From Deinococcus frigens DSM 12807 (GTDB taxonomy: Bacteria; Deinococcota; Deinococci; Deinococcales; Deinococcaceae), in assembly GCF_000701425.1 (NCBI RefSeq), contig NZ_JNIW01000037.1, positions 1 through 34,174 of the forward strand: a stretch of 34,174 nt of DNA, written 5' to 3'. Below, piece by piece: positions 1-10,225 of this stretch (positions within the stretch are counted from its first letter, which is position 1; each line of letters begins with the position of its first letter). The translations under genes and the position numbers were made by a program. The notes beneath the pieces are model-generated. The model was not told the origin of the DNA. It made no database searches and worked only from the letters and a program-made list of their open reading frames with translations.

Positions 1-1
1 C

Positions 2-349
2 GCACTCACGATGGCCCAGCGGACCCGGTGCCCAGGACAGGGGATCCTCCACCACTCCGACCAGGGGGTTCAATACGCCAGCAGCGAGTATCGACAGGCT
101 CTGGAGCGCCTCCAGGCGCTCCAGAGCATGAGCAGAACGGGAGAATGCTGGGATAACGCCGCGATGGAGAGCTTCTTCGCCACCCTCAAGATGGAACTGG
201 ATCTTCACAAGGCACAAGGGAACCGCACTGACACGCGCAATTTGGTCTTCGAGTGGATCGAGGTGTTCTACAACCGCGAGCGGCGCCATTCCAGCCTGGG
301 GTACCGCTCACCCACTCGATTTGAAGAACACCGGGCCAGACCGAACTGA
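2..349 (+). CDS. IS3-family transposase, C-terminal part (cut by window edge)
   Basis: This is the end of an integrase-core (DDE) transposase. The reading frame is open to the left edge, so the gene starts outside the window. The visible part carries the second acidic motif (HHSDQGVQYAS), the third acidic motif in WDNAAMESFFATLK, and the typical C-terminal stretch FYNRERRHSSLGYRSP. These are hallmarks of OrfB of IS3-type elements, which cut and join the element ends. The visible part is intact, without frameshift. Whether a complete element lies upstream cannot be seen. A decayed IS630-like gene starts right after it, so the region is an insertion hot spot or debris. Confidence 0.9.
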   Translation, partial: ALTMAQRTRCPGQGILHHSDQGVQYASSEYRQALERLQALQSMSRTGECWDNAAMESFFATLKMELDLHKAQGNRTDTRNLVFEWIEVFYNRERRHSSLGYRSPTRFEEHRARPN

Positions 350-364
350 TCCTCCACTAACCCC

Positions 365-942
365 TTGCAATATCAACCCAATAAAAAAACACTGGCTGCG
401 TCCGAGCGCAATGGGGAACGCCGTACCCACTCCCTGAACGATCTCGAACCCTACCTCTGCCATCCAGAATGGCTGGTCATTGTCAATGAGAGTGGCTTCC
501 AGTTCGGGCGGTCTGTGCGGTGCCACGAAACCACGGGCAGAAGCAGAGTCTGATCTGTGCGCTGAATCTGGCGGGGCCGCCGACCCCACTGGTGATTGAA
601 CGCCCTGTGAATGGTGAGGTCTTCGAGTGGTATGTCCGGGAAGACACTGTGTCCAGCGTTGACGGCGGGGCAGGTCGTGGCGCTGAATAACCTGTTCTCG
701 CCTCATCGGGCGTCCACCGGCTCGTGAAGGCTCGGGGCTGCACCCTGCTCTATCTCTTACCGTACAGCCCGGACTTCAAGCCGACTGAATTGCTGTTTTC
801 CAAGCTCAAAGCGTTGGTGCGCGGTGACGCACCGCGCACCGTCCAGAACGTGATGAGTCTGATCGGAACCGCTTTGCAGAACGTATTGCCAGAAGACATT
901 CGAGGCTGCTTCAAACATGCCCATCCTAGATTTCTTTTATGA
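365..942 (+). pseudogene. Decayed IS630-like transposase
   Basis: Three pieces in different frames add up to the catalytic half of an IS630-type DDE transposase. The first (to 553) reads WLVIVNESGFQFGRS. The middle (about 540-715) reads LVIERPVNGEVFEWYVRE and then, after a frame change, ALNNLFS. The last (from about 715) reads LLYLLPYSPDFKPTELLFSKLKALV. The N-terminal DNA-binding half is absent. Besides the frameshifts, two catalytic aspartates are asparagine (AAT at 485-487 and 686-688), while the last acid, Glu at 787-789, remains. A functional product is very unlikely. Confidence 0.82.
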
Positions 943-974
943 CAAATTGTCCAGGAAAGAGACCCCTCACCCAA

Positions 975-1000
975 CCCTCTCCCCACTGAGAGGGCTTTTT
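975..1000 (+). terminator. Hairpin with T-run after the IS remnant
   Basis: Arms CCCTCTC (975-981) and GAGAGGG (988-994) pair perfectly over a 6-nt loop and are followed by C and five T. It has the form of an intrinsic terminator on the plus strand. The left arm belongs to a CCCTCACCCAACCCTCTCCCC-like string that resembles a dispersed repeat known from many bacterial genomes, so it may be a mobile-DNA relic rather than a terminator serving a gene. Confidence 0.55.
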
Positions 1001-1185
1001 GTCGGCTTGATGGCTCCTGGCAAAAGAAATGCCGGGGTCTCGTGTACATCCTCTCAGCAGGTTCAGCGCTGAGGTCAGACACATGGCGTTTTTTTTGCTT
1101 CTCCTTGCAGTCGGGTTAGAGTTGACCCTCGACCGCAATCCTTACAAGGGCTGTCACCGGCTCTCCGCATCAAGAAGTCTGGTGT

Positions 1186-1755
1186 TCAAACCTCTCCGCC
1201 GTACTCCCCCCGCGCCGGGTAAGTCTTGTCCAGGGCGAAACCCACCGCGCCCAGCAGATCGTCAAAGGGCGGGCGCGCAAACGGCATGGTCTGGACCGAG
1301 CCGTAATACAGCGTGCCGTCCGGGCGCACCAGAAAGACGCCGGGTTCGCTGAACAGGGTGGGTTCTTCGATGCCAATAGACGTCCTGCCGCGCGAGGCGC
1401 TAATGAACAGCCCCCACTGCCGCGCGGTGTCCAGATCCAAGTCATAACCGAACTCGATTCCTTTTGCTCCCACCTTCTCCGCCATTGTGCGGGCGCGGTC
1501 CTCGGTGTCGCTGCTGATGGCGATGATCCGCACGCCGCGCGCCGCGTACTGCTCCGACAACCGTTCCAGCTCCAGCAGGTACTTGGCGCAGACCGGGCAA
1601 TGCAGGCCCCGGTAGAACACGATCAGGTCGAAGTTCTCGCCCGGTTGCTGGCCCAGCGTGTAGCGCCCACCGGACACCAGCGGCACCTCCAGCGCCGGAA
1701 CGTGCTGGCGGGGCATCAGGGCGGCGGGGGAGATCGCATCTGGCTGAGAGGTCAT
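1186..1755 (-). CDS. Peroxiredoxin-like (AhpC/TSA-type) protein
   Basis: A 189-residue thioredoxin-fold protein of the peroxiredoxin-like group, expected to reduce peroxides or act as a thiol oxidoreductase in the cytoplasm. The core reads FDLIVFYRGLHCPVCAKYL, giving a CxxC pair at C53 and C56, followed by the typical RGVRIIAISSDTEDRA strand and the GVFLVRPDGTLYY hairpin. The usual Thr of the TxxC peroxidatic site is Gly here, which is common in this subgroup. ATG 1755 is chosen over an in-frame TTG at 1791 because TTTAAT (1762-1767) lies 6 nt upstream and would overlap the longer form, suggesting a leaderless message. The gene faces the IS debris downstream. Confidence 0.82.
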   Translation of the reverse strand: MTSQPDAISPAALMPRQHVPALEVPLVSGGRYTLGQQPGENFDLIVFYRGLHCPVCAKYLLELERLSEQYAARGVRIIAISSDTEDRARTMAEKVGAKGIEFGYDLDLDTARQWGLFISASRGRTSIGIEEPTLFSEPGVFLVRPDGTLYYGSVQTMPFARPPFDDLLGAVGFALDKTYPARGEYGGEV

Positions 1756-1761
1756 AGACGG

Positions 1762-1767
1762 ATTAAA
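1762..1767 (-). promoter_or_regulatory. Leaderless -10 box of the peroxiredoxin-like gene
   Basis: TTTAAT on the minus strand ends 6 nt before ATG 1755. A TTGCCG lies 18 nt further upstream as a possible -35. No Shine-Dalgarno sequence is seen at this start. Confidence 0.5.
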
Positions 1768-1806
1768 GCACTTTCTTTGGTAAAGCGGCAAATCGGCGTC
1801 TATTTC

Positions 1807-2700
1807 TCACTGTGGCGTCAAGGTGAAGACCGCCACCTCCGGCTCGCACAGGTTGCGCAGGGGCACGCCGCTGAGGCCCAGGCCTCGGCTGATATAGGCG
1901 GGCGTGCCGTGTGCCCCCGTGACCCAGCCCATCGCGTACCGCTGGCCGTACCTGCTGGGCACCACCGCCGCGCCGATCAGCGGCAGCCGAATCTGGCCGC
2001 CGTGGGTGTGTCCGCTCAGCACCAGCCCCAGGCGTGCGGGCAGGCTCGGCAGCAGATCGGGATTGTGGCTGACCAGCAGTGTCGCCCCTGCCAGAGGCTT
2101 CCCGGCCAGCGCCGCACCCAGGTCCACCTCTCCTACCCACAAATCGTCCACCCCGCCCAGATACAGGTCCTCACGTACCGCGCGGCCCTCGTTGCGAAGG
2201 ATGGTCACGCCCGCCTCCGCATAGGCAGCGCGCAGGCTCTCGCGGCGCTGCGGCCAGTCGGCGCGGGCTGGACCGTAGCGAGGGCTATAATACTTGCCAA
2301 AACTGCCGTAATCGTGGTTGCCCCACACGCCATACACGCCCAGCGGCGCTTTCAGGCGCCTCAGTTCGGCCAGCAGGGCGGCGGGCGCTTCGTCGGCGCG
2401 GTAATCCATCTGATCGCCGCCCAGCACGATCAGGTCCGGGCGTGCAGCGTTGGCCGCGTCCACCCAGGCGCGCACGCTGCCGCCGTAGATGAACAGGCCG
2501 TAATGCAGATCGGTCAGAAAGGCCACCCGCAGGGGCCGCGTCAGGCCGGGCAGCGCGCGGGTGTGGTGGGTCACGCCAAAGTGGTAGGCCTGCGCCGCGC
2601 CCACGCCGCCCAGCGCCAGAGTGCCCAGGCCGACGCTCGCCAGCCCGCGCAGCACGCGGCGGCGGGTCAGGTGGGGGCTGCGGGGGCGGGAGGCAGACAT
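1807..2700 (-). CDS. Tat-exported calcineurin-like metallophosphoesterase (YkuE/YaeI-like)
   Basis: A 297-residue two-metal phosphoesterase, predicted to hydrolyse phosphodiesters or phosphomonoesters outside the membrane. The N-terminus has a twin-arginine signal, [21 protein letters not shown] (about residues 12-32), so it should be exported folded. Metal ligands appear in order: TDLHYG, GGDQMD, GNHDYG, VSHNPD and SGHTHGGQ. This set matches the YkuE/YaeI type. ATG 2700 has no Shine-Dalgarno but TAGGCT 7 nt upstream (2708-2713). It is divergent from the next gene; the peroxiredoxin-like gene follows 51 bp downstream on the same strand with its own start signals. The natural substrate cannot be told from sequence. 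Confidence 0.88.
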   Translation of the reverse strand: MSASRPRSPHLTRRRVLRGLASVGLGTLALGGVGAAQAYHFGVTHHTRALPGLTRPLRVAFLTDLHYGLFIYGGSVRAWVDAANAARPDLIVLGGDQMDYRADEAPAALLAELRRLKAPLGVYGVWGNHDYGSFGKYYSPRYGPARADWPQRRESLRAAYAEAGVTILRNEGRAVREDLYLGGVDDLWVGEVDLGAALAGKPLAGATLLVSHNPDLLPSLPARLGLVLSGHTHGGQIRLPLIGAAVVPSRYGQRYAMGWVTGAHGTPAYISRGLGLSGVPLRNLCEPEVAVFTLTPQ

Positions 2701-2707
2701 GTCGCGC

Positions 2708-2713
2708 AGCCTA
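2708..2713 (-). promoter_or_regulatory. Leaderless -10 box of the Tat phosphoesterase
   Basis: TAGGCT on the minus strand, 7 nt before ATG 2700. It shares a 93-bp divergent intergenic region with the plus-strand -10 box at 2781. Confidence 0.5.
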
Positions 2714-2780
2714 CCCCCCCGGCTGGGGGCGAGTCGTCCCCCGAAGGATGCAGGTCCGCGAAATATGGGAACCGGGACGC

Positions 2781-2786
2781 TAGACT
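2781..2786 (+). promoter_or_regulatory. Leaderless -10 box of the DUF3006-like gene
   Basis: TAGACT ends 7 nt before ATG 2794, with no ribosome-binding site between. No good -35 is visible at 17 nt. Confidence 0.55.
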
Positions 2787-2793
2787 GGCCCGA

Positions 2794-3090
2794 ATGAGCG
2801 TGAACGCCGACGGGCTGCTGGTGATCGATGTGCTGGACGAGGACGCGGGCCTGGCCGATGTGGAGGACACGCGGGGCCGCACCTTCCAGTTGCCTGCCGA
2901 GTGGCTGCCCGCAGCGGCGGACGGCGCAGCGTACCGGGTGGGCGTGGTGGGCGGCACCGTGACCTTCACGCCTGACCCGGACGGCGCGCGACTCCTGCGC
3001 GAACGCAGCAAGCAGACGCTGCTGGACTTTGTTGATGAGAACAGCGTCGATGAAAACGGTTCTGACGCACCGGCTGGAGGGCGATCATGA
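2794..3090 (+). CDS. Small DUF3006-like protein
   Basis: A 98-residue acidic protein. It opens with a beta-rich stretch ([27 protein letters not shown]), then [13 protein letters not shown], and a helical [17 protein letters not shown] segment. This order (short beta domain then an Arg-rich helix) resembles DUF3006 proteins, whose function is unknown; the match is by eye. The start is fixed by TAGACT 7 nt upstream. Its stop overlaps the next start as ATGA (3087-3090), so it is probably translationally coupled to the phosphoesterase that follows. Confidence 0.7.
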   Translation: MSVNADGLLVIDVLDEDAGLADVEDTRGRTFQLPAEWLPAAADGAAYRVGVVGGTVTFTPDPDGARLLRERSKQTLLDFVDENSVDENGSDAPAGGRS

Positions 3091-3896
3091 CCCGTCAGGT
3101 GGTGGTGATCCCGGACCTGCACGGCAGACCGGACCTGCTGGACGCCACCCTGGCCCAGTACCCGGACGCCCATTTCGTGAGCCTGGGGGACGCCATCGAC
3201 CGGGGACCGCGCAGCATGAGGACCGTGGAGAAGCTGCTGGCCTTAAAAAAAGAGGGCCGCGCCACGCTGCTGATGGGCAATCACGAACAGATGGCAGCCT
3301 CGGGCCTGCGCTGGTACCGGCAGTACCTGGAGACCCATGACATGGGCGATTACCGCCGCGCCATCGAGGGCTTCCGCTCGTGGATGCGGGCGGGCGGTGA
3401 GACGGTTCGCAGCGAGCTGGGCGGCCTGACGCTGGAGCAGTTTCCGCCGCCCCTCGAAGAATATTTACAGGACCTGGGCCGGGTGGTCTATATCACCGAG
3501 GACGGCGAGATCCACGACCAGCCGCCTGCCGTGCCCAGCGTCCTGATCGCCCACGCCTCGCCCCCGGTGCGCCATCAGCATTACCCCGATCCCCTGACGG
3601 CGGCGCTGTGGCTGCGCCCCTTCGAGGGACCGTTCCCCATGCCCGAGGGCGTGGTCTACAGCGTCCACGGCCACACGCCGGTCCCGGTCCCCACCCGACT
3701 GGGCCGTCACCTGTATCTGGATATGGGGGCCTACGAGACTGGCAGGCTGGCGCTGGCCGAGATCAAGGTGGGCGGCCTGCCGAAAGTGACCGTGCTGTGC
3801 GGGCGCGGCAAGCCCAGTCTGGGCAGCAAATACCCCCGGTTTGGCGAGCCGGTGCCGGTGCATGCCGTGGATCTGCCGGGTTCTCCTCCGCTTTAG
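3087..3896 (+). CDS. Serine/threonine-phosphatase-like metallophosphoesterase
   Basis: A 269-residue PPP-type phosphoesterase, related to bacterial protein phosphatases and ApaH-type diadenosine-tetraphosphate hydrolases. The metal and phosphate motifs are VVIPDLHGRPDLL (DxH), SLGDAIDRGPRS (GDxxDRG), LLMGNHEQM (GNHE), a His in IAHASPP, and SVHGHTPVPVP near the C-terminus. It lacks a signal peptide and should be cytoplasmic. The GDxxDRG and GNHE pair separates it from the Tat-exported enzyme next door. It is the second gene of a two-gene unit with the DUF3006-like gene (4-bp overlap). Whether proteins or nucleotides are the substrate is open. Confidence 0.87.
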   Translation: MTRQVVVIPDLHGRPDLLDATLAQYPDAHFVSLGDAIDRGPRSMRTVEKLLALKKEGRATLLMGNHEQMAASGLRWYRQYLETHDMGDYRRAIEGFRSWMRAGGETVRSELGGLTLEQFPPPLEEYLQDLGRVVYITEDGEIHDQPPAVPSVLIAHASPPVRHQHYPDPLTAALWLRPFEGPFPMPEGVVYSVHGHTPVPVPTRLGRHLYLDMGAYETGRLALAEIKVGGLPKVTVLCGRGKPSLGSKYPRFGEPVPVHAVDLPGSPPL

Positions 3897-3930
3897 GGCA
3901 GCTACAGCTTCATACCCAATGCAGGCAACA

Positions 3931-3967
3931 AAATACGACGGCGAACCTCATTGCCGGATTCGCCGTC
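3931..3967 (-). terminator. Terminator after speA
   Basis: GACGGCGAA (3937-3945) and TTCGCCGTC (3959-3967) form a 9-bp stem. On the minus strand it is followed by GTATTTTG. It lies 24 bp past the speA stop. On the plus strand the T-run is absent, so it serves mainly speA. Confidence 0.6.
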
Positions 3968-3990
3968 CGCCGTTTCCGGGGCGCTGAGCC

Positions 3991-5919
<1,929 letters not shown>

Positions 5920-5991
5920 GTACGGCGTCCTCCAGGGCTGGGGATAGGCTCGCCGTGCGCGGGGTTCGGAGCTACGAGGAACACGAAATTT

Positions 5992-6027
<36 letters not shown>

Positions 6028-6082
6028 GGGCAAAGCGTGGGGGATGGGTGTCACGTTCACCGCATATGGACGGCGAAACGGC

Positions 6083-6104
6083 CCAGATCAAGAATCCAGA
6101 TCAA
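6083..6104. repeat. Direct repeat of CCAGATCAA between speA and tRNA-Asp
   Basis: Two perfect 9-bp copies of CCAGATCAA (6083-6091 and 6096-6104) are separated by 4 bp. On the minus strand, towards speA, they read TTGATCTGG; the nearer copy could serve as a -35 with a poor CATATG -10 at 17 nt. A regulatory role is only a possibility. Confidence 0.4.
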
Positions 6105-6141
6105 AAATAAGGAGAGGAGCGAGGCACTTTCTCCTCGCTCC
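6103..6141 (-). terminator. Terminator of tRNA-Asp
   Basis: GGAGCGAGG (6116-6124) and CCTCGCTCC (6133-6141) make a 9-bp stem with an 8-nt loop. On the minus strand the hairpin is followed by TCTCC and then TTATTTTT. It begins 10 bp after the tRNA 3' end. Confidence 0.8.
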
Positions 6142-6150
6142 CCTCTGTTC

Positions 6151-6226
<76 letters not shown>

Positions 6227-6313
6227 TTTTGCTCGGCCAGTTCAGACAAACAGGCCAGCGGACAGAAGGTTAAGGGCCAGGGCCGGAGAAGTCAAGCTGA
6301 GCGCCGCGCGCGC

Positions 6314-6319
6314 TACGCT
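6314..6319 (+). promoter_or_regulatory. Leaderless -10 box of the asparaginase gene
   Basis: TACGCT ends 7 nt before ATG 6327, with no clear ribosome-binding site. Confidence 0.5.
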
Positions 6320-6326
6320 GGCAGGC

Positions 6327-7313
6327 ATGACGCAGGCCGGAAAAGTGATCTTCACGCGCGGCGAAGTGGACGAGAGTATTCACGCGGTTCATCTGGCCGT
6401 GGTGGACGTCGGTGGAACCGTGATCGCCAGTTGCGGTGACCCCGATCTGGTGACCTTCCCGCGCAGCAGCAGCAAGCCGGTGCAGGCGCTGCCACTGGCC
6501 CTGGCCGCCCCCAAGTTGCCCTCAGACGAACTTGCCATTGCCTGTGCCAGCCACGCCGGAACACCGGAGCATCTGAAGACAGTGACGCGCCTGCTGGAGC
6601 GCTCGGGCAGCGCTGTGGATGACCTGCGCTGCGGCACGCACCCGCCCTTCGACGCGGCGGTGGCCGCAGAGTTGATCCGTGCGGGCGAGGCCCCGACGCC
6701 GCTGCACCACAACTGTTCGGGCAAGCACGCCGGGATGCTGCTGTCCTGCGTCCTGAACGGCTGGCCCAGGGACGGCTACACCGAACACAGTCATCCCCTG
6801 CAACGCCGCATCCGCGAATTGCACGCCGAACTGGGCGGCGTGGCGCTGGAAGGGGTGGAAGTCGGCACCGACGGCTGTAGCGTTCCAGCCTTCGCGCTGC
6901 CGTTGCATGCCGCCACCCGGATTTTTGCGGGGCTGGCGCAGCCTGCGGGAGAATATGCAGGGGCGCTGGACCGCATCTTTTCCGCCATGACTGCCCACCC
7001 GTTCCTGATCGCCGGACCTGGACGGCTGGACACCACGCTGATGCCCCTAGTTCCCGGTCTGGTGACCAAGATGGGTGCGGAGGCGTTCTACGGCATGGGC
7101 CTGCGGAACAGCCCACGCGGGCCGCTGGGCGTGGCCTTCAAGATCGTGGACGGAGGCGAGCGGGCGCGGGCGCATGTGGCGCTGGCGGTGCTGGAAGCGC
7201 TGGGCGTTCCGCTCACGCCGGAGCTGTGCGCCCTAGCCCCCGCCACGCTGCACAACTGGGCCGGGCGCGAGGTGGGCGGGGTGCGGGTAGAACTGGGACT
7301 GGCCTTCGCTTAG
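6327..7313 (+). CDS. Asparaginase (asparaginase II family)
   Basis: A 328-residue protein of the asparaginase II family (the thermolabile rhizobial type, distinct from AnsA/AnsB), predicted to hydrolyse asparagine to aspartate and ammonia in the cytoplasm. Family blocks are in order: FPRSSSKPVQALPLAL, ACASHAGTPEHL, HHNCSGKHAGML, GTDGCSVPAFALPLH and KMGAEAFYGMG. The last resembles the SxxK-type serine-peptidase-like fold of this family. The frame is open further upstream (6189) through the tRNA, but ATG 6327 after TACGCT is the sensible start. The GNAT gene follows after 70 bp. Confidence 0.9.
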   Translation: MTQAGKVIFTRGEVDESIHAVHLAVVDVGGTVIASCGDPDLVTFPRSSSKPVQALPLALAAPKLPSDELAIACASHAGTPEHLKTVTRLLERSGSAVDDLRCGTHPPFDAAVAAELIRAGEAPTPLHHNCSGKHAGMLLSCVLNGWPRDGYTEHSHPLQRRIRELHAELGGVALEGVEVGTDGCSVPAFALPLHAATRIFAGLAQPAGEYAGALDRIFSAMTAHPFLIAGPGRLDTTLMPLVPGLVTKMGAEAFYGMGLRNSPRGPLGVAFKIVDGGERARAHVALAVLEALGVPLTPELCALAPATLHNWAGREVGGVRVELGLAFA

Positions 7314-7383
7314 CGCCTTTACCCGGCGTCTGGGTCCGCCATCTGGCCCATGCGCTCCTGACGTGGCAGGTTCACACTGAGAC

Positions 7384-8391
7384 ATGGCCCTGACTGACGT
7401 GAGTGTGACCGCTTTTGATCCATTCACCGCGCCGCCTGAGCAGTGCCTGGCGGTGGGACAACTGAAAGTGGATGTCTTTGCCTCCGCCTACCCAGCCGAG
7501 CCGCCGATCAGTGCCGAGAAGGAAGCGCTGGAGCTGACCCAACGGATGCCCGGTGAACGCGACGAGCATTTCGTGGTCTGGGACGGCCAACAGGCCACCG
7601 GGTGGGGAAGCCTGAACTGCGACACCGACCAGAATCTCCATCTGGCCCACGCGCGGCTGATCGTGCATCCCCAGCGTCGCCGCCGGGGGCTGGGCCGCGC
7701 GCTGGCCGCAGCTCTAGAACAGGTGGCCCGCCGGGAGACGCGCCGCACCGTCACCTTTGTCACTTCTGACCGTCACGCGGGCGGCGAACCCTTTGCACAC
7801 ATGCTGGGGGCCAGGGCCGCGCTGCCCACGCGCCAGAGTCGCCTTGAGCTGGCCAGGGTTGACCCTGACCTGGTCACGCGGTGGCTGACCCGGCCAGACA
7901 GTGAACCGTACCGGCTGCACACCTGGGACGGCCCCATTCCCGCTGAGTACCTGGAGCGCATGGCCGACCTGATGATGGTCATGAACTCTGCCCCAAAAGG
8001 CGAGTTGGACATGGACGATTGGCGCGTCACGCCCGAAATGATCCGGGGCTGGGAGGCCAACGCGGCAGAGGGCGGCGAGCGCGAACTGCTGATCGCCGTG
8101 GAAGATACCCGGAGCGGCGAACTGGTGGGCTACACCGAAGTTTCCTGGACGCCCGAACGCGCCTCCATTATCCATCAGGGAGCAACCGCCGTTCGTCCCG
8201 CCGCCCGTGGGCATGGCCTGGGCAAGTGGCTCAAGGCGCTGATGCTGAACTCCCTGACCCAGAAGGCTCCAGAAGCCCGTGTCATCCAGACCAACAACGC
8301 CGAGCAGAACGCCGCCATGCTGGGCATCAACGTGGCGCTGGGCTTCAAACCGTGGGTGGCGATCACGGAATGGCAACTCAAATTGAAGTAA
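7384..8391 (+). CDS. GNAT acetyltransferase with two GNAT domains
   Basis: A 335-residue protein with two GNAT folds. The first (about 1-150) has the acetyl-CoA loop [22 protein letters not shown], the second (about 165-335) has [21 protein letters not shown] followed by [21 protein letters not shown]. Tandem architecture like this occurs in mycothiol synthase-like proteins, but deinococci use bacillithiol, so a different acyl acceptor is more likely. The start at ATG 7384 has CACACT 5 nt upstream and no strong Shine-Dalgarno. It converges with the P450 gene. Substrate unknown. Confidence 0.85.
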   Translation: MALTDVSVTAFDPFTAPPEQCLAVGQLKVDVFASAYPAEPPISAEKEALELTQRMPGERDEHFVVWDGQQATGWGSLNCDTDQNLHLAHARLIVHPQRRRRGLGRALAAALEQVARRETRRTVTFVTSDRHAGGEPFAHMLGARAALPTRQSRLELARVDPDLVTRWLTRPDSEPYRLHTWDGPIPAEYLERMADLMMVMNSAPKGELDMDDWRVTPEMIRGWEANAAEGGERELLIAVEDTRSGELVGYTEVSWTPERASIIHQGATAVRPAARGHGLGKWLKALMLNSLTQKAPEARVIQTNNAEQNAAMLGINVALGFKPWVAITEWQLKLK

Positions 8392-8398
8392 GCAGCGA

Positions 8399-8430
8399 GG
8401 GCGGCGCAGTCGTTGCTGACTGCACCGCCC
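8399..8430. terminator. Long hairpin between convergent genes
   Basis: GGGCGG-GCAGTC and GACTGC-CCGCCC pair over 12 bp with one internal mismatch and a 6-nt loop, exactly between the GNAT gene and the end of the P450 gene. No U-run follows on either strand, so it is a possible two-way terminator of the weak type. Confidence 0.45.
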
Positions 8431-8445
8431 CCGTCCAATTCCCGC

Positions 8446-9705
8446 TCAAGTTTTGGCGTGGTCCCCACGAGTCTGGCCCAGCCGCACTTTAAAGCCCCGG
8501 ATTTCATAGCCCTTCACCGTTTCATTGGTGGTTACGGTGGGGGGCGTGACGATTTCCAGGTCGTTCCAGATCAGCAGGCGGCGCAGGAACACGTCGCTCT
8601 CGCGGATCGCCAGGAACGCGCCGGGGCAGCGGTGGTGGCCGTCACCAAAGGCCAGCACCGGGGCCTGCACGCCGCGTGGCAGCGGGCGCATGGGGCACAG
8701 GGCGTTGGCTGGATCGCCCACCACGTCCGGGTCCGTGTTGGCCTCGGTGAGGTGCAGGGCCAGCACGCTGCCCGCCGGAACCTGCTGGCCGTCCAGCGTC
8801 AGGTCCTCGGTGGTGCGGCGGTACAGCGTGCGGACCACCGGCTCCAGCCGCAGGATCTCGTGCAGGATGGCGTGGCGTTCCTTTTCGGTGCCGTGGACGT
8901 AATCGGCGCGCAGTTCGGAGTGCCCCAGCAGGTGCCACGCGGCGGCGCTGATAAATTCGCGGGTGGTGACCATGCCCGCCGTGGCGTAGGTCAGGCATTC
9001 GGTGACGATCTCGGTGTCGCTGTAATCGCGGTCCAGGAGGTGGCTGATCAGATCGTCGCGGCGTTTGCGACGGCGGGCGGCGATGGCGGGCTTCACGTCC
9101 AGCAGGAAGAAGGCGGCCACATTCGTCTGCATCAGCGTCTGGCGGCCCCTGCTCATGTTCTGTGCAGCCCCCGGCTGGCTGTCCAGACCGTGTTCCACGA
9201 AGCTCATCACGCGTTTTTCCAGACCCGGCAGCAAGCTACTGGTCAGGCCCACCACCTGCGCGGCCACCTCCACGGCCAGCACCAGGCTCAGGTCATCCAG
9301 ATTGGCCTCACCGTCCCGTACCAGCCCAGCGATCAGTCTGTCGGCCAGGCCCGCGATCATCGGTTGATAGCCCGCCACCGAAGCCGGGGTGAAGTATTTA
9401 GCGGTCTGGCGGCGCATGTCGTGGTGGTGGTCTCCCTCGGCAAACAGCACCGGCTGATTGGTCAGTTGCGGCCCGCTGCTCTGCGAGGATTCGGACATGA
9501 ATCCGGCCTGCTGCACAGCGTCCTGGCGCAGCACCTCACGGGCGGTGGCAAAGCGGTGGACGTGGTACATGCCGTCGTCGCCACGCGTCAGGGCGGGCAA
9601 TTCGGCCACGTTCTGCGCCTCGTGCGTCAGCGGTTCGCCGTAGCCGAAGGGACAGCCGGAGGCGGGGGCGGGTTTTGGGGTTTTGTTTTCAGAAAATTCA
9701 GTCAT
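8446..9705 (-). CDS. Cytochrome P450
   Basis: A 419-residue soluble class I-type P450 monooxygenase. The heme-thiolate loop is [16 protein letters not shown] with Cys360, the ExxR pair is E283-R286 in HEILRLEP, and [17 protein letters not shown] is the usual beta region before EANTDPDV. No membrane anchor is present. The I-helix reads TAGMVTTRE (242-250), so the acidic residue of the usual acid-alcohol pair is Val246. No ferredoxin or reductase gene is nearby. Its ATG overlaps the MarR stop as ATGA and also has AGGAG 8 nt upstream. It should be co-transcribed with and controlled by the MarR protein. Substrate unknown. Confidence 0.95.
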   Translation of the reverse strand: MTEFSENKTPKPAPASGCPFGYGEPLTHEAQNVAELPALTRGDDGMYHVHRFATAREVLRQDAVQQAGFMSESSQSSGPQLTNQPVLFAEGDHHHDMRRQTAKYFTPASVAGYQPMIAGLADRLIAGLVRDGEANLDDLSLVLAVEVAAQVVGLTSSLLPGLEKRVMSFVEHGLDSQPGAAQNMSRGRQTLMQTNVAAFFLLDVKPAIAARRRKRRDDLISHLLDRDYSDTEIVTECLTYATAGMVTTREFISAAAWHLLGHSELRADYVHGTEKERHAILHEILRLEPVVRTLYRRTTEDLTLDGQQVPAGSVLALHLTEANTDPDVVGDPANALCPMRPLPRGVQAPVLAFGDGHHRCPGAFLAIRESDVFLRRLLIWNDLEIVTPPTVTTNETVKGYEIRGFKVRLGQTRGDHAKT

Positions 9706-10199
9706 GGGGTTGGCTCCTGTAAAGCTTGCGTCTGCTGCCGGGCGGCCTGGGCCACGCCTTGCAGGGTCTGGATCAGGGTAAGCTGCTGCTCGGCCCCCAG
9801 CGGGGCCAGTGGGGGGCCGGTCAGGGCGCGGACGGTGTGCAGGGCCGCCGCCCAGCGTTCGCGTCCCGCCGGGGTGATGTGGACCATCACGCCCCGCCCG
9901 TCCGTCTCCGTGCGCTGACGGGTCACGGCCCCCAGCGCGTCCAGCGCCGACAGCACCCGGCTGACCTCATAGCGCGGCACGCCCAGTTCGCGGGCCAGAT
10001 CGGCGGGCTGCTGCGGGCCGCCTTGCAGGTAAGACAGCGCGATAAAGCCCCGCAGGTCCAGCCCGTGCCGTTCGCGCAGGCGCGCCTCGCCCACCGTGGT
10101 CAGCGCCTGCCAGGTGTCCCACAGCGCAGTCAGAAATTGCAGTTCCGGGCTGTGTAGCTCGGCGACACTGGCAAGAGGAAGGGGGGACGGAACGCTCAC
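9702..10199 (-). CDS. MarR-family regulator
   Basis: A winged-helix repressor-type protein of about 165 residues. The helix-turn-helix region reads [30 protein letters not shown], the wing [19 protein letters not shown]. Dimerisation helices flank it. The start is uncertain: the frame runs to a TTG at 10241, but that codon lies inside a palindrome that looks like the operator, so GTG 10199 is preferred. The gene precedes the P450 with a 4-bp overlap, so it probably represses its own operon and releases it on binding a small hydrophobic or aromatic ligand. Confidence 0.86.
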   Translation of the reverse strand: MSVPSPLPLASVAELHSPELQFLTALWDTWQALTTVGEARLRERHGLDLRGFIALSYLQGGPQQPADLARELGVPRYEVSRVLSALDALGAVTRQRTETDGRGVMVHITPAGRERWAAALHTVRALTGPPLAPLGAEQQLTLIQTLQGVAQAARQQTQALQEPTP

Positions 10200-10225
10200 C
10201 TCGCCACAATGCCAGGCGTGATAAG

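Noticed and set aside
1029..1352. 107-residue plus-strand frame after the IS remnant
   Set aside because: No family motif and most of it is antisense to the peroxiredoxin-like gene.
1600..2793. Long upstream extension of the DUF3006-like frame
   Set aside because: It runs antisense to two real genes; TAGACT 7 nt before ATG 2794 marks the true start.
8413..9918. 501-residue plus-strand frame over the P450
   Set aside because: The opposite strand carries a complete P450 with heme and ExxR motifs; this frame has none.
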